From a virus: 47,457 bases of DNA. Below the pieces are notes generated by a model, which was not told the origin of the DNA, did no database searches, and was given only the letters and a program-made list of their open reading frames with translations. This document shows, piece after piece, positions 7,862 through 15,528 of this stretch. The position numbers were made by a program, and so were the translations under genes. Location of the stretch: the IMG/VR virus record IMGVR_UViG_3300037882_003881, positions 1-47,457 of that record; one strand, written 5' to 3'. Every line of letters begins with the position of its first letter. The first letter of the stretch is position 1.

Positions 7862-8650
7862 ATGGAAGAGTATTGGTATCGCAATAATTTTGAGGGTAAA
7901 AAAAGCACGGTAAAAAAGCGTAAATCCACACGGATTAAGCTATTCAATTTAATCATTGATGGATATAGAAGGAATGTTATTTATGACGTTGATTACTTCG
8001 TCGGCATCGCCCAATTCCTCCAAAAAAAGGGATTACCAATGTCGCTTTCCATTAATGAAAATACCAAAAACTTAGAAGCGTTTTTTATGAATGCCTTATT
8101 TAGCATTTGTCCTTTCCATTTGGACAGCATTTGGCGTAATAAAAAAGTGAATTTGGTAGAGTGGCGAAAACAATTTGATTTATTCAATGAAATTAAATTG
8201 ACAGGCTTAAACTTCTATCCTAAACGGAGTGCAATGCCGCTGCCTAACTTTTCATCAGTAAATAATATTTACAAAATCGTTTTCAAACAAGATTATTTCA
8301 AACAAGATTATAATCAACCCGAATTACTGAAATTTAGCTTTAATTCGAGTTGGGAAAAAGCAATCTATGTAATAGAAAAAAAGGTAGAGGTTCTTTCTGA
8401 CCGATTCTATTATAAAATAAGCTACGGCAATGAAGATGATTATCAAGATGCTATCAATAATAAATCTTGCTCCAGTTGGGATATTGTAATTGAAAGTGAA
8501 ATTGGAGAGAATTACATCGACTTTCTATTAAGGATAAAAGAAAATTATGATGCTATCGTTTCGGGAAGTAAGGACGTACTTATTTCTCAAAAAGGGTGGG
8601 AAGGCGAAGATTTTTATTTAGGCGGTCGGTTCAAATTGAAAATAAACTAA
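7862..8650 (+). CDS. Hypothetical protein, 262 aa
   Basis: This is a soluble protein rich in aromatic residues. The N-terminal 30 residues are basic (KKSTVKKRKSTR), which would suit nucleic-acid contact. The middle has several Trp and Phe positions and the end is a beta-rich stretch (EGEDFYLGGRFKLK). No family is recognised. It follows the 31-aa ORF after two bases and is followed by a CTAACTTTT leader and the next start. It is probably another early accessory protein. Confidence 0.7.
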   Translation: MEEYWYRNNFEGKKSTVKKRKSTRIKLFNLIIDGYRRNVIYDVDYFVGIAQFLQKKGLPMSLSINENTKNLEAFFMNALFSICPFHLDSIWRNKKVNLVEWRKQFDLFNEIKLTGLNFYPKRSAMPLPNFSSVNNIYKIVFKQDYFKQDYNQPELLKFSFNSSWEKAIYVIEKKVEVLSDRFYYKISYGNEDDYQDAINNKSCSSWDIVIESEIGENYIDFLLRIKENYDAIVSGSKDVLISQKGWEGEDFYLGGRFKLKIN

Positions 8651-8655
8651 CTTTT

Positions 8656-9426
8656 ATGAAATACAACATTTTTCAAGGCAATGAAGATTTGTTAAATGTC
8701 ATTGCCCAAGAGCTGCAAGTTACGCCAAAAACCTATCAAGATTTGGGTGGCATCATTGCATCAAGCCTTACCGAAGATTTTTACTTTGAAGCATTCTTTT
8801 ACCTGACTAAAAGGTTTGGAGAGGGAAAACCTAATGACACTTATAAAGAAGCTGCGGTTTGGGATTTTGAAGTTAAGGATTATATTATTAGGGTTTGTTT
8901 TGAAACTTCATCTATTGATTTTATGATGTTTGGAGATGCAAAGCACTATATAAATGTTTTAACATCTCCATACTGGATTCATAAAGTCCGGAAAATGGAA
9001 AAAGTAAGTAAAGAAATTGAAGCCTTGCTTTGCGATAGTGGTACGGAAAACGGATTAAAAAATACGATGGTATTGTATGCCGATTTTTGTAAAAAAAACA
9101 ATATTGAGGTTGAATTTTCTGACTTATACTATTATTCGAGTGACCTCTTTTTAAAGTTCTATATGGAATGTGAAAGGTATAATGAAGGATTGACTGGCGT
9201 TGAAAATTATGATGTTTTTGAAAGTAAGCACGGCATGATTTATCAAAACGCAAAAACGAGAAACGCATTGAAAGTAATGCGGCAGTTCCTTAGAAATATG
9301 CTTTCGCCGATTTTTATTCGTGACGTGGCTTATAATATCAAGGGAGAATGTGATATGGATTTTGTGCGGTATTCTGATAATATTGAAATCAAAAAAGTGA
9401 ACGAATGCAAACAATCAAAGATATAA
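8656..9426 (+). CDS. Hypothetical protein, 256 aa
   Basis: I choose ATG 8656, directly after the motif CTAACTTTT that also precedes other starts here; an upstream extension would run through the previous gene. The protein is soluble, acidic and helical, with no membrane segment and no motif I can name. It overlaps the following zinc-binding gene by 22 bases, unusually long for this operon, but both frames look genuine. Confidence 0.7.
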   Translation: MKYNIFQGNEDLLNVIAQELQVTPKTYQDLGGIIASSLTEDFYFEAFFYLTKRFGEGKPNDTYKEAAVWDFEVKDYIIRVCFETSSIDFMMFGDAKHYINVLTSPYWIHKVRKMEKVSKEIEALLCDSGTENGLKNTMVLYADFCKKNNIEVEFSDLYYYSSDLFLKFYMECERYNEGLTGVENYDVFESKHGMIYQNAKTRNALKVMRQFLRNMLSPIFIRDVAYNIKGECDMDFVRYSDNIEIKKVNECKQSKI

Positions 9427-9686
9427 AAGTAGTCACACGCAAAGAACATAAATGCCTTTGCTGTTCTAAAACTATTGAAAAGGGTGCAACCGTCAGAACT
9501 CAAACCAATACGGAAGATGGCGAGATTTGGACGGTTAGGTTTTGTGACGATTGCAATTATCTTGTAAAGGAATATCCTTATCTTTTTGAGGAAGATGATA
9601 CACTTCGTGAGGATTGCGTTTCGGATAAATTCTCTGATTATGAAGTTGCAAGTGCAGCCGAATTACGGCAAAAATTATCGAAATGA
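9405..9686 (+). CDS. Small zinc-binding protein with two CxxC pairs, 93 aa
   Basis: HKCLCCSKTIEKG near residue 16 and FCDDCNY near residue 47 supply two Cys-X2-Cys pairs about 28 residues apart, a zinc-ribbon arrangement found in many small phage proteins. The remainder is acidic and helical. Zinc ribbons of this kind often bind nucleic acid or protein partners; the specific role is unknown. It overlaps both neighbours, so it is translated with them. Confidence 0.75.
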   Translation: MQTIKDIKVVTRKEHKCLCCSKTIEKGATVRTQTNTEDGEIWTVRFCDDCNYLVKEYPYLFEEDDTLREDCVSDKFSDYEVASAAELRQKLSK

Positions 9687-9973
9687 AAAGGGAATACTAT
9701 ATTTATGAAGGTCAGTATTATGCTTTGAAGAAGGTAAAAGGCGATAATTTTAAAGATGGTGATGCCATTTTTGAGGTTGTTGTTAGCGGACTTCAACCGC
9801 ACAAAGTCACTCGTTTAAATTTTGCTGATGCTAATGCCGAATTTAAAAAAGGGCGGAGCGAATACTGTACGATTATACCTTGGGTTGCGAAATGGAATAA
9901 GGTGGAATTTTGCGGCAAAAAAATAACGGCATCGGAGTTTTACGCTGCTGCTAAAGAGGTTTTGAAGTATTAA
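9683..9973 (+). CDS. Small hypothetical protein, 96 aa
   Basis: This beta-rich basic protein begins REYYIYEGQYYALKKV, with a helical C-terminus (TASEFYAAAKEVLKY). It has no cysteine motif and no membrane segment. It starts in the stop of the zinc-binding gene (ATGA). The gap that follows holds a CTAACTTTT leader for the methylase gene. No function is assigned. Confidence 0.65.
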   Translation: MKREYYIYEGQYYALKKVKGDNFKDGDAIFEVVVSGLQPHKVTRLNFADANAEFKKGRSEYCTIIPWVAKWNKVEFCGKKITASEFYAAAKEVLKY

Positions 9974-9992
9974 AAAAAACTAACTTTTAAAA

Positions 9993-11183
9993 ATGAATAA
10001 ATTAATTAGAGTTGTTTCCTTATTTGACGGCAATAGCGGCGCACAACAAGCCCTCCGTAGAAATGGCGTTAATATTGGCACTTATTACGCATCTGAAATA
10101 GATAAGCATGGTATCAACGTTACTATGCGTAATTTCCCAAATACGATTCAAATTGGTGATGTTACAAAAGTGGACGGCACTCAATTCAAAAATATTGATT
10201 TACTAATTGGCGGCAGTCCGTGTCAAAGTTTTTCTTTTGCAGGGAAACGCAAAGGAATGAGTACAATTGATGAAATAGAAATACACACGCTCGGACATTA
10301 CTTAGAGCTCAAAAGTAAGGGTTTTGAATTTGAAGGGCAGAGTTATTTGTTTTGGGAATATATGCGGCTACTAAAAGAGATTAAGCCTAAATATTTTTTG
10401 TTGGAGAATGTACCGATGGGTAAAAAGTGGGAAAGTATTTTGAGCCGTGCCATTGGTGTAAAACCAATTGAGATTAATTCCAATTTGGTTTCGGCTCAAA
10501 ACCGAAAGCGATTATATTGGACAAATATAGGAATGATTCCGTCAGGAATATTTGGCGATATGGTCAGCAATATAAAGCAACCAACGAATAAAAATATTTT
10601 ATTAAAAGATGTCCTGGAGCCGCAAGTTTATGAAAAGTATTACCTGTCAAAATACCAAATTGAAAAAATGCTAAAGGTAGATAGCAGTTTGTTTGATGGT
10701 GATGTGAATTATTCAGGACCGGCAAAACAAGCCGCCATTAAATTTGGACGGACGGAAGCTGCAAAAGCTACTCGAAAACAATCAATGGCAGCAGGAAAAG
10801 ATTATACTCCTTTTCAAGCCAAACAAATAACCAATTTGGATTTTGAAAAAATGAATACTCTAACAACTGCGATAACAAAGGATAATTTGATTATGCAGTT
10901 AAACCCTTCTACCGAAAGTCAAGGGCGACAACCTTACCAACAAAATAGGATTTACTCAATTGAAGGAATTGCACCAGCTTTGATGGCTCAAATGAGTTGT
11001 AAAACGTATGCAATAAAAGAGGGTAGCAGGATAAGACGATTAACGCCTGTCGAGTGTGAACGGCTGCAAACAATAGAAGATAATTATACAGATAGCGTTT
11101 CGGCTTCGCAACGTTATAAAATGATAGGAAATGGATTTACCATTGATGTTATCGGACATATTTTGTCTTATGCCAATTGGTAA
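9993..11183 (+). CDS. DNA (cytosine-5) methyltransferase, first of two
   Basis: The enzyme methylates cytosine C5 in DNA using S-adenosylmethionine. Motif I is VVSLFDGNSG at the N-terminus. The catalytic motif IV is GGSPCQSFSFAG near residue 75, motif VI is ENVPMG near 143, and motif VIII is QNRKRLYW near 173. The C-terminal motifs IX-X end ERLQTIEDNYT and YKMIGNGFTIDVIG. The 396-aa length allows a full target-recognition domain between 200 and 330. This phage subfamily usually lacks a cognate nuclease, so antirestriction is the likely role. It is preceded by the CTAACTTTT leader motif. Confidence 0.93.
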   Translation: MNKLIRVVSLFDGNSGAQQALRRNGVNIGTYYASEIDKHGINVTMRNFPNTIQIGDVTKVDGTQFKNIDLLIGGSPCQSFSFAGKRKGMSTIDEIEIHTLGHYLELKSKGFEFEGQSYLFWEYMRLLKEIKPKYFLLENVPMGKKWESILSRAIGVKPIEINSNLVSAQNRKRLYWTNIGMIPSGIFGDMVSNIKQPTNKNILLKDVLEPQVYEKYYLSKYQIEKMLKVDSSLFDGDVNYSGPAKQAAIKFGRTEAAKATRKQSMAAGKDYTPFQAKQITNLDFEKMNTLTTAITKDNLIMQLNPSTESQGRQPYQQNRIYSIEGIAPALMAQMSCKTYAIKEGSRIRRLTPVECERLQTIEDNYTDSVSASQRYKMIGNGFTIDVIGHILSYANW

Positions 11184-11217
11184 ATCAATATAAAAAACGT
11201 AATTAAAAAATTGTAAT

Positions 11218-11368
11218 ATGAAAGATTATGAATTAATAGTAAGGGAGTTAATTGCCGTAGAAGGGGAAACAGCGGAAATTATTTTCAATAAAAGGATAGA
11301 AGTTTTAAAAAAAACACGGAATTGAAACAACGGCAAGTATTAATAAAGTCGAATTCACTAACTTTTAA
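11218..11368 (+). pseudogene. Small protein of about 49 aa, frame broken in an A8 run
   Basis: The ATG at 11218 opens a 35-codon frame that stops at 11325. Removing one A from the A8 run at 11307-11314 lets the frame continue through HGIETTASINKVEF to TAA at 11366. The continuation has ordinary protein composition and ends just before the next leader motif, so the longer product looks original. This is the same kind of lesion as in the VRR-NUC gene at 2604. Function unknown. Confidence 0.5.
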
Positions 11369-11377
11369 ATTAAGACA

Positions 11378-11659
11378 ATGAAAAAAATAATAATTTTAAT
11401 TTTGCTAATTATTTCAATTTCTTGCCAAAAAATAAATCGGGAAGATTCTTTAGTTAAGATTCAAAAAGACTTAGATAATTGCGGGTGCAATGTGCAATAT
11501 GGTTTTATTGTTCCCCAAAAAACGGAACGTAAAATCTTTATTCAAGTAAAGAACGGCATTAGTAGCATTGCATTTACAAGCCAAGGTAACCAAACTAAAA
11601 TATTAAAGGAAGCAAGGCGTTTCTTCAGAAAAAAAGGGTGCAATATTTCTATTAAATAA
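11378..11659 (+). CDS. Small lipoprotein, 93 aa
   Basis: The N-terminus MKKIIILILLIISISCQK is a signal peptide ending in a lipobox-like Ser-Ile-Ser-Cys, so the mature product should be lipidated at Cys16. The mature part contains NCGCNV and a second Cys near the end (KKGCNI), with a basic helix before it. Lipoproteins made by temperate phages often alter the host surface or block superinfection; that role is inferred. It is the last rightward gene before the integrase and is preceded by CTAACTTTT at 11358-11366. Confidence 0.75.
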   Translation: MKKIIILILLIISISCQKINREDSLVKIQKDLDNCGCNVQYGFIVPQKTERKIFIQVKNGISSIAFTSQGNQTKILKEARRFFRKKGCNISIK

Positions 11660-11661
11660 CC

Positions 11662-11669
11662 TATCTTTG
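11662..11669 (+). promoter_or_regulatory. Possible promoter -7 box for a short RNA
   Basis: TATCTTTG matches the Bacteroidota -7 consensus TAnnTTTG exactly. The -33 region 19-21 nt upstream lacks TTG (it reads around GTGCAA), so only half the signal is present. A transcript starting near 11675 would end at the terminator at 11706-11740, giving an RNA of about 65 nt with no obvious ORF. Confidence 0.4.
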
Positions 11670-11705
11670 CACACAAGGGGATTATTAATCAAAGAAAAGA
11701 TAAGC

Positions 11706-11740
11706 AAAGGGCGACACAATTACGGTGTTGCCCTTTTGTT
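11706..11740. terminator. Bidirectional intrinsic terminator between lipoprotein and integrase genes
   Basis: GGGCGACAC (11709-11717) pairs with GTGTTGCCC (11725-11733), a 9-bp stem with one G-T pair, followed by TTTTGTTTT. On the other strand flanking A/T pairs supply a T-run. It separates the rightward early operon from the convergent integrase. Confidence 0.8.
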
Positions 11741-12940
11741 TTAATAAGCCATATCATTTGCTATCTTAATCGCATTTTCCAAAACCGTTTCCTTATCATA
11801 TTTATTAAATGCGGCATCGCTTGTGTGACCCGTCATTTTCTTAATATTCTCCCTTTCCATGCCTTTTTTTATGAGATTAGTAACAAACGACCTCCGAGCG
11901 GTGTGACACGTCACGAACTCCCACAAGTCGCCTTTTTTATCTTCCGTCATATTTCCCCGAACCGTTTTTTCCGAAACTTTCCTGTCCAAACAAGCCAACT
12001 TACAAATATCTTTTAATCCCTCATTTACCTTTTGATTAGACATTAATTCAAATCCATTTTCATACTTTTTCAAAATATCAAGACAAACCGCATTTAGAGG
12101 AATCGAAACCAAAGATTTAGTTTTTTGCGTTTCAATCGTAAGAATTGAAATGCCTTCATGTATCGTAACATTCTCCGCTCGAATCTTATCCCAATCGGAA
12201 TATCGCAATCCTGTGTAACACGCAAAAACAAACAAATCTCTTTTCAATTCATGTTCAATACTCAAATTTTGAGTACAATAAATTGTTTTAATCTCTTCCA
12301 AACTTAAAACAATTCGGTCAGTTTTCGCCGAAGGGATTTTGAACGACCTTTTTTTATACATCAAATTACTATGCAAATTCCTCTCAAAAGCATCGTCCAT
12401 TATTTTGGCTAAATGCGTTAAAATCTTTGCAACGTAGTTTGTAGAGCAGCCGTCATCATAAAGCCGATTTACCAACTTATTATAAAAATCAATAGTGACT
12501 TCCTCAAAACTAATTTCCGACTGAAACGCCCTCAATTTTGACAATGACAATTTATAATTTCGGATAGTATTATAAGATTTTAGATTTTTCATTTCCGCAA
12601 GGCGAAGTTCCCAAAACGAATAAAGCGTTACCAAAGATTCCTCTTTTCCTCCCGTCCGTTTTGTCAATTCCTTCTTTACCTTTTCAACCGTCAAAGTTTC
12701 CCCTTGCCGTTGGAAGTCGGCAATGATGCCGCTAAAAATCCGTTCCAAATCATCAAGCCAATTATTAATAATTTTTGCATCAGCAGAATAACCTTTTACC
12801 CGTTGTTTGTCGGCACTCCAACGATGCGGCTCAATACTTTTGCCAGTCGCAAAAGATAATTTTTGTTTATTGATATAACTCCGAATCAAGATTGAAGTCA
12901 TATCTTTGTTCTTATCACTTAGATTAAAATTGCATTTCAT
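11741..12940 (-). CDS. int: Tyrosine recombinase (phage integrase)
   Basis: It catalyses site-specific integration and excision between attP and a host tRNA gene. The catalytic set is visible: Arg in CYTGLRYSD near residue 245, His-x-x-Arg in CHTARRSF (346-349), His in MTGHTS (372) and the nucleophile Tyr381 in FNKYDKE. The N-terminal arm-binding and SAM-like core-binding domains (residues 1-210) follow the Bacteroidota phage pattern, including SYINKQKLSFATGK. At 399 aa it is full length. It is transcribed away from the attP-like segment at 13074, which lies about 130 bp upstream of its start. Confidence 0.93.
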   Translation of the reverse strand: MKCNFNLSDKNKDMTSILIRSYINKQKLSFATGKSIEPHRWSADKQRVKGYSADAKIINNWLDDLERIFSGIIADFQRQGETLTVEKVKKELTKRTGGKEESLVTLYSFWELRLAEMKNLKSYNTIRNYKLSLSKLRAFQSEISFEEVTIDFYNKLVNRLYDDGCSTNYVAKILTHLAKIMDDAFERNLHSNLMYKKRSFKIPSAKTDRIVLSLEEIKTIYCTQNLSIEHELKRDLFVFACYTGLRYSDWDKIRAENVTIHEGISILTIETQKTKSLVSIPLNAVCLDILKKYENGFELMSNQKVNEGLKDICKLACLDRKVSEKTVRGNMTEDKKGDLWEFVTCHTARRSFVTNLIKKGMERENIKKMTGHTSDAAFNKYDKETVLENAIKIANDMAY

Positions 12941-12956
12941 AATAAAGTTTTAGGCA

Positions 12957-12973
12957 CGGTCGCAATGCGGTCG
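12957..12973 (+). repeat. Paired direct repeats, possible left integrase arm site
   Basis: CGGTCG occurs at 12957-12962 and 12968-12973, an 11-bp period that puts both copies on one face of the helix. An equivalent pair occurs at 13143-13159 on the other side of the att core. Flanking pairs around a core are the usual layout of arm-type integrase sites. The assignment is inferred. Confidence 0.5.
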
Positions 12974-13073
12974 TTTTTTTTAATAATTCACATTGCAAAT
13001 ATCATTAATAGCCTATCAATAAACAAGTGTATTTGTATGCTATTGCATATTATTACATTAACACGTTAAAATA

Positions 13074-13094
13074 GTTCGATTCCCACCCGGGGTA
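13074..13094 (+). other. attP: attP core: 3' end of a tRNA gene
   Basis: GTTCGATTCCCACC followed by CGGGGTA has the T-loop (TTCGATTC), the 3' T-stem and a 7-base acceptor strand ending in a discriminator A. The sequence upstream cannot fold into the rest of a tRNA, so this is only the 3' identity segment that a phage carries to restore a target tRNA after integration. It lies next to the integrase and between phage genes on both sides. The tRNA species cannot be told from this fragment. Confidence 0.7.
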
Positions 13095-13142
13095 CAACTT
13101 CATCTATAAACTTATTCATTATCAATCAATTACAATATCCTG

Positions 13143-13159
13143 CGGTCGTATTGCGGTCG
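13143..13159 (+). repeat. Paired direct repeats, possible right integrase arm site
   Basis: CGGTCG at 13143-13148 and again at 13154-13159 repeats the motif and the 11-bp spacing seen at 12957-12973. Together they flank the att core at distances of about 100 and 50 bp. Confidence 0.5.
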
Positions 13160-13170
13160 TTATTCATTCA

Positions 13171-13206
13171 AAAAGGCTTTCGGGAATATCTCCGAGAGCC
13201 TTTTTT
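13171..13206. terminator. Intrinsic terminator right of attP
   Basis: AAAAGGCTTTCGG (13171-13183) pairs with CCGAGAGCCTTTT (13192-13204), 13 bp with one wobble and an 8-nt loop. T-runs flank it on both strands. It insulates the att and integrase region from the rightward operon. Confidence 0.8.
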
Positions 13207-13243
13207 GTTTTTTGTGACTTTTTAGTTTTGAACCTTTAAAAAA

Positions 13244-13274
13244 TTGTAGCGTATAATCAAAAAGTGTATATTTG
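13244..13274 (+). promoter_or_regulatory. Consensus Bacteroidota promoter for the packaging operon
   Basis: The -33 TTG at 13244-13246 and the -7 box TATATTTG at 13267-13274 are separated by 20 nt, the consensus distance. A start near 13281 would place the hairpin at 13286-13332 at the very 5' end of the transcript. Confidence 0.75.
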
Positions 13275-13281
13275 TTTTTTT

Positions 13282-13340
13282 ACGCAGCATCAATAGGTTA
13301 GGATACCAATCGTATTTTGACCTATTGATGCTTTTTTTTT
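13282..13340 (+). terminator. Promoter-proximal leader hairpin with T9 tract (attenuator or short RNA)
   Basis: The leader starts ACGCAGC, then GCATCAATAGG (13287-13297) pairs with CCTATTGATGC (13321-13331) and is followed by nine Ts. This has the form of an intrinsic terminator immediately after the promoter and before the ParB-like gene. A second unit with the same ACGCAGC start lies at 32221-32267. Readthrough would have to be allowed by antitermination, or a short RNA is made. Confidence 0.65.
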
Positions 13341-13361
13341 CTCAAAATAAAGGTATTCCTT

Positions 13362-14039
13362 ATGGAAATTAAATCGCTAAAACTTTCAGCCAAAAACCCT
13401 CGATTCCTGAAAGATGATAAGTTTAATATCTTATTGAATAAAGTCTTGTGTTATCCGAATCTATTGCGGAAGCGGCAGATTTGTTATGATGCTTCCGATG
13501 CGAATAAAATCTATGGTGGCAATATGCGTTGGCGAATCCTCAATCATATTGCATTTACCGTCAAACCGAATGAATTATTGCCGTTAATCCAAGCGGCTCA
13601 AAAGGCGTTGGGAGTGGAAGATGAGTTTTTGTTAAATGTGTCTTTGGGTATTTTTCAAGAGATGCAGGAAACGAAGTGTATCCCTGCCGACTTTCTGCGC
13701 GATATTAGCGAGTTATCGCAAAACGAAAAGGAAGCCTTTATGATTATTGATAACACGAACGAGGGCTTGTGGGACCACGATATTTTAAATAATGAGTGGG
13801 AAATTAATAATCTTGAATGGAATATTCCTATTGGGTTTGATATAGAAAATGAAGAGGAAGGAGAAACCGATTATTCTAATAAGAATAAAGAAATAAATAC
13901 GAATGAGTTTAGCGATAAAATGATATTGAAGTTAGAATTTGTGGAAGATGAATATCATTTAGTCAAAGATGCTTTATTGAAAATTGCACCAACTCCCGAA
14001 GCAGCTATTTTTCAACTCTTAAATTTAGAACATGAGTAA
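13362..14039 (+). CDS. ParB/sulfiredoxin-like DNA-binding protein
   Basis: The N-terminus IKSLKLSAKNPRFLKDDKFN and the later IYGGNMRWRILNHI are the two halves of the ParB/Srx nuclease-like domain common in phages. Residues 125-160 (EAFMIIDNTNEGLWDHD, then EWNIPIGF) match the conserved tail of ParB-like proteins that accompany phage methylases. A flexible acidic linker (about 165-180) leads to a short C-terminal domain ending EAAIFQLLNLE. It overlaps the downstream cytosine methylase by 8 bases. A role in DNA modification or genome handling before packaging is likely. Confidence 0.75.
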   Translation: MEIKSLKLSAKNPRFLKDDKFNILLNKVLCYPNLLRKRQICYDASDANKIYGGNMRWRILNHIAFTVKPNELLPLIQAAQKALGVEDEFLLNVSLGIFQEMQETKCIPADFLRDISELSQNEKEAFMIIDNTNEGLWDHDILNNEWEINNLEWNIPIGFDIENEEEGETDYSNKNKEINTNEFSDKMILKLEFVEDEYHLVKDALLKIAPTPEAAIFQLLNLEHE

Positions 14040-15084
14040 TAATCATTTATTCCCTTACAAATGGTATTTAAAAGACGGCTATCCGTCAAAGAATATTTCC
14101 CAAAATAACTATAATGTTTTTGGTACGTTTATTTGCGGTGGTGGCTCAACTATGGGTTATAAATTAGCAGGATTTAATCATTTAGGCGGTGTTGAAATTG
14201 ACCCGCCTATTGCAGATGTTTATAAAACCAATCATACTCCAAAACATTTGTATAATATGGATATTCGAGATTTTAACAAACTTGAAAATCTACCAAAGGA
14301 ATTATACAATTTAGATATTTTGGACGGTTCACCGCCTTGCAGCACTTTCAGTATGGCAGGAAGTAGGGAAAAGGCTTGGGGAAAAGAAAAAGTGTTTCGG
14401 GAAGGACAAGCCAAACAAAGTTTAGATGATTTAGTATTTGTCTATTGCGATACGATTATAAAGCTACAACCTAAAGTTTTTATACTTGAAAACGTAAAAG
14501 GCATTATACAAGGCAATGCCAAAGCCTACTCTAAAAAGATTGTCCAAACAATGACAAAAGCAGGTTATACCGTGCAAGTATTTTGTCTTAATGCAGCTTC
14601 GATGGGTGTGCCGCAAAAACGTGAAAGAGTCTTTTTTATCGGTTTTCGGAACGAGTTTAAACTGCCTAAATTGAAGTTGGAGTTTAATGAGAAAGCAATT
14701 TTGTTAAATGAGTTTGAAGATAATGAAGGGGAATTATTAAATAAAAATGGCATTACTTATAAACGTTGGGAAAAAAGAATTATAAGTGATAATAATTTTG
14801 GTCAAATTACGCAACGTATTAATGGCAAAGCAAGTGATTTTAATACGCTACTGATTCATTCTAATAAAGTTGTTCCTACAATAGCAACAAAAGGAATGGA
14901 TATAAAATATCATTTGCCAATCAAAATAAGCCCAAAAGAATATTGCCAAATTGGAAGCTATCCAATGGATTATAATTTTAAAGGCATAAAACCTGCCTAC
15001 CTAATAGGAATGAGTGTGCCGCCAATAATGACGGCTCAAATAGCTAACCAAATTAAAATCCAATGGTTAGATAAGATTATTTGA
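14032..15084 (+). CDS. DNA (cytosine-5) methyltransferase, second copy type
   Basis: Motif I is GTFICGGGSTMG (near residue 28). The catalytic motif IV is DGSPPCSTFSMAG near 103, motif VI is ENVKGI near 150, and motif VIII is PQKRERVFF near 198. The C-terminal half is short and the GNxV motif is replaced by LIGMSVPPIMTAQIA, an accepted variant. It is distinct in sequence from the enzyme at 9993, so it is not a recent duplicate. It is co-transcribed with the ParB-like gene and the terminase genes, so it probably modifies DNA before packaging. Confidence 0.92.
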   Translation: MSNNHLFPYKWYLKDGYPSKNISQNNYNVFGTFICGGGSTMGYKLAGFNHLGGVEIDPPIADVYKTNHTPKHLYNMDIRDFNKLENLPKELYNLDILDGSPPCSTFSMAGSREKAWGKEKVFREGQAKQSLDDLVFVYCDTIIKLQPKVFILENVKGIIQGNAKAYSKKIVQTMTKAGYTVQVFCLNAASMGVPQKRERVFFIGFRNEFKLPKLKLEFNEKAILLNEFEDNEGELLNKNGITYKRWEKRIISDNNFGQITQRINGKASDFNTLLIHSNKVVPTIATKGMDIKYHLPIKISPKEYCQIGSYPMDYNFKGIKPAYLIGMSVPPIMTAQIANQIKIQWLDKII

Positions 15085-15120
15085 AAAAGATTACAAAAAC
15101 GATGATAAAACGAGGGTGTA

Positions 15121-15528
15121 ATGATGAATGAAAATCTAAAAAAGGGCAAAAAATTTGGCAGCGGTCAAGACAACAAAAGAGGTGGTCGAAAACCAAAAAT
15201 CTATACCATTCTCAAAAAGAAAGGATATAGCGCTGATGACGTGCGCACTTGCATCAACGAAATCGCCTTCTATACCAAAGGCGACATTGAAGCCTTACTA
15301 CAAAATCCCAACGCTCCAGTAATTTCACTGGTAATTGCAAAGGCTTTTCATGGTGCAGTCAATAAAGGCGATTGGAATAAGGTAAAGGAAATAATGGAAC
15401 ACATCATGGGAAGACCCGTGCAAACTACCAAAATGGGCGTTGAACATTCGGGGAAAGACGGAGGAGCGATTCAGTTCGTCATGCCGACCGCATTGAATAC
15501 CGAATTAGAGAATGATATTATAGAATAA
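15121..15528 (+). CDS. terS: Terminase small subunit (probable)
   Basis: The gene directly precedes the large terminase and the two abut. The protein has a basic N-terminus (KRGGRKPKIY) for DNA contact, then helices (SADDVRTCINEIAFYT and NKVKEIMEHIMGRP) and an acidic tail, the layout of phage small terminases that recognise packaging sites. Two ATG codons (15121 and 15124) are possible starts. The assignment rests mainly on position and composition. Confidence 0.7.
   Translation: MMNENLKKGKKFGSGQDNKRGGRKPKIYTILKKKGYSADDVRTCINEIAFYTKGDIEALLQNPNAPVISLVIAKAFHGAVNKGDWNKVKEIMEHIMGRPVQTTKMGVEHSGKDGGAIQFVMPTALNTELENDIIE

Noticed and set aside
13074-13094. Complete tRNA gene at the att site
   Set aside because: Only the T-loop and 3' strands are present; upstream bases cannot pair to form the acceptor or T-stem.
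12941-13361. Phage-host junction (attL or attR) with host DNA on one side
   Set aside because: Terminase, methylase and tail genes follow on the right, and phage genes lie on the left, so both sides are phage.
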